In this document: positions 63,001 through 64,000 of the stretch, piece by piece | Numbering within the stretch: position 1 is the stretch's first letter | How the letters are laid out: the number at the start of each line of letters is the position of its first letter | From: Chrysaora quinquecirrha | Taxonomy: Eukaryota > Cnidaria > Scyphozoa > Semaeostomeae > Pelagiidae | Assembly: GCA_014526335.1 (NCBI GenBank) | Contig: JACTAT010000051.1 | Span: 2,208,411-2,272,410, forward strand | Length of the DNA: 64,000 bases | Direction: 5' to 3' | Program-made: the position numbers and the translations under genes | Notes under the pieces: model-generated | Database searches by the model: none | What the model was told of the DNA's origin: nothing | What the model saw: only the letters and a program-made list of their open reading frames with translations

Positions 63001-64000
63001 GTTACGGACAACGTGAAACAGGGTTTTACGGCGTAACTGTTTCACTCAAACTACTCTTAAGATTGCATACAAATGTACGATATGTAACAGAGGATCGATT
63101 ATTATCCCTTTATCCCTTGTTGTAATCTGACAGCGTGGTTTGATCGGTTTGATCAAACAGTAGAAATGTTCATTTTTAATGCATTGTGATTAACTATTGG
63201 CAGACTGTCACCAATCTCTTACGATTACGATATTGATAATTCTATTGAAGCAAAGTTTGGTAGAATAGATTTCCAATTATCCGCTATTTATAGTTTAATC
63301 CCCTATGGAAGCTAGCCTTATGGATCATTCATTCTTTACAGTAATTTCATACAGTCATAGAGTGTTTGCGGCAAAAGAACAAGACTATGCTATTTGCAAA
63401 AAGGGTTGGCTCTTGGGCAAAGTAGTAGCTGTTACGGAAGCAAGTAAGGTTTTCGTTAACCTTAACTTTTTAAGGTAAACATTGCATAGTTTGCTAGTGA
63501 TGTTAAGGAGTTAGAAATGAAGATTGATTGGCAAATGCAATCTTATTGGTTCTTGAGTTTTGCCACACTCACAACCCATTGAAGGTGGCACTTCTCTTGA
63601 CTCATTTACGGAATGGCAATGTACAAGTTTCTGAAATTATAGACCTGACAGTTTACCTGATAATAAAATACAGACTGGAATTGATAGCTTGACTTAGCTG
63701 TAGATTCCCATTCACAGTAACATTTCCAGCATTCCAGATTTTACCCCATTCATCTTGATGAGCTTTCCAAAATTGATTGTAATCTTTTTCAATCATCCCT
63801 AAAGCATTTTTGAAGTCTTCCAAAGCTTTGGTTCTAGGGTCCAAGGTTTCCAAGGAGCTTGATATTGACGTTACATAGTAAAAACTCTTCCAACTATCTG
63901 ACTTTTCAATGTGAAATGTTTCTTGGTTATTAGCAGGGCTATAAACAACAGCAACATCAATTTTCTTGACACTGTCTCTTTCAGTTTCATTAGTACTGCC
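60070..64000 (-). CDS. PGGHG: Protein-glucosylgalactosylhydroxylysine glucosidase, 3' part (four exons)
   Basis: This GH65-family enzyme (EC 3.2.1.107, formerly ATHL1) removes glucose from Glc-Gal-hydroxylysine of collagens. Exons on the minus strand: 64000-63657 (continues off the window), 62577-62372, 61944-61262, 60426-60070; all joins are in phase and give about 530 residues to the stop. Motifs: SIRASWPYGLSPGGLPSDGY, LGHTFWDQATWMFPPILLFH with the Asp matching human Asp301, FPWESAVSGFEVCPEPDPYS, and VINHIQGPDEYHYNVNNSVY with the Glu matching human Glu430. The C-terminal exon, VWTETPHGGEVNFITGAGGF onward, is the family's terminal beta-rich segment. The N-terminal portion and the start codon lie right of the window. 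No frame breaks. A family A MITE copy sits in the last intron. Confidence 0.92.
60918..61090. mobile_element. MITE-like family A, copy 5, in a PGGHG intron
   Basis: It starts CAGGCTCTGGCCAAACGATC, then AAACATTGTTGATC. Inside, a unit CGTCAAACATTTCAATTCGC is partly repeated. The right terminus is weaker than in copy 1. Confidence 0.55.
62578..63656. other. 1.1-kb PGGHG intron with nothing further recognised
   Basis: The intron joins AG (end of exon 64000-63657) to T (start of exon 62577-62372) in phase, so no exon is required here. I see no repeat or nested gene. Confidence 0.45.

Overview
The window is nuclear DNA from a metazoan animal, AT-rich and intron-rich. Conserved animal genes are split by GT-AG introns, mostly a few hundred bases long, and repeats are plentiful. 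The gene set (astacin protease, pecanex, NXPE-like protein, collagen-modifying glucosidase, exon-junction helicase eIF4A3) and the many vertebrate-like intron positions suggest an early-branching or invertebrate animal. A cnidarian is my best guess, but the sequence does not prove it. All exon boundaries here were read by eye from splice consensus, frame continuity and family similarity; they may be off by a base or two.

Layout. 714-1506 (-): first two exons of a secreted astacin metalloprotease that runs off the left edge. 2030-2870: degenerate CTAA microsatellite. 3845-4820 (+): unrecognised intronless gene, broken by one apparent indel. 5324-31088 (+): a complete pecanex-like gene in about 36 exons, filling 40% of the window. 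One of its introns holds a same-strand two-exon coiled-coil gene (15374-17305). Other introns hold SINEs, MITE-like elements and two period-6 microsatellites. 31464-36279 (-): NXPE/PC-esterase-like secreted protein in at least seven exons, tail to tail with pecanex. 37760-39639 (-): mitochondrial acyl-CoA synthetase ACSF2, intronless, with one apparent frameshift. 39844-46474 (+): complete eIF4A3 in 12 exons, head to head with ACSF2 across about 200 bp. 46860-59205: a 12-kb array of about 63 copies of a 195-bp satellite, some copies carrying a short poly(T)-headed insertion. 60070-64000 (-): the 3' part of PGGHG (collagen glucosylgalactosyl-hydroxylysine glucosidase), running off the right edge.

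The genes do not form a pathway or operon-like unit; this is ordinary animal synteny. The clearest anomalies are (1) five single-base frameshifts at short homopolymers in otherwise intact genes, which point to consensus indel errors more than to real pseudogenes; (2) the satellite array with its internal retroposon-like insertions and mixed monomer classes; (3) the nested coiled-coil gene and the intronless ACSF2; and (4) several repeat families present as multiple copies within this one window. I found no clear evidence of a new molecular system.
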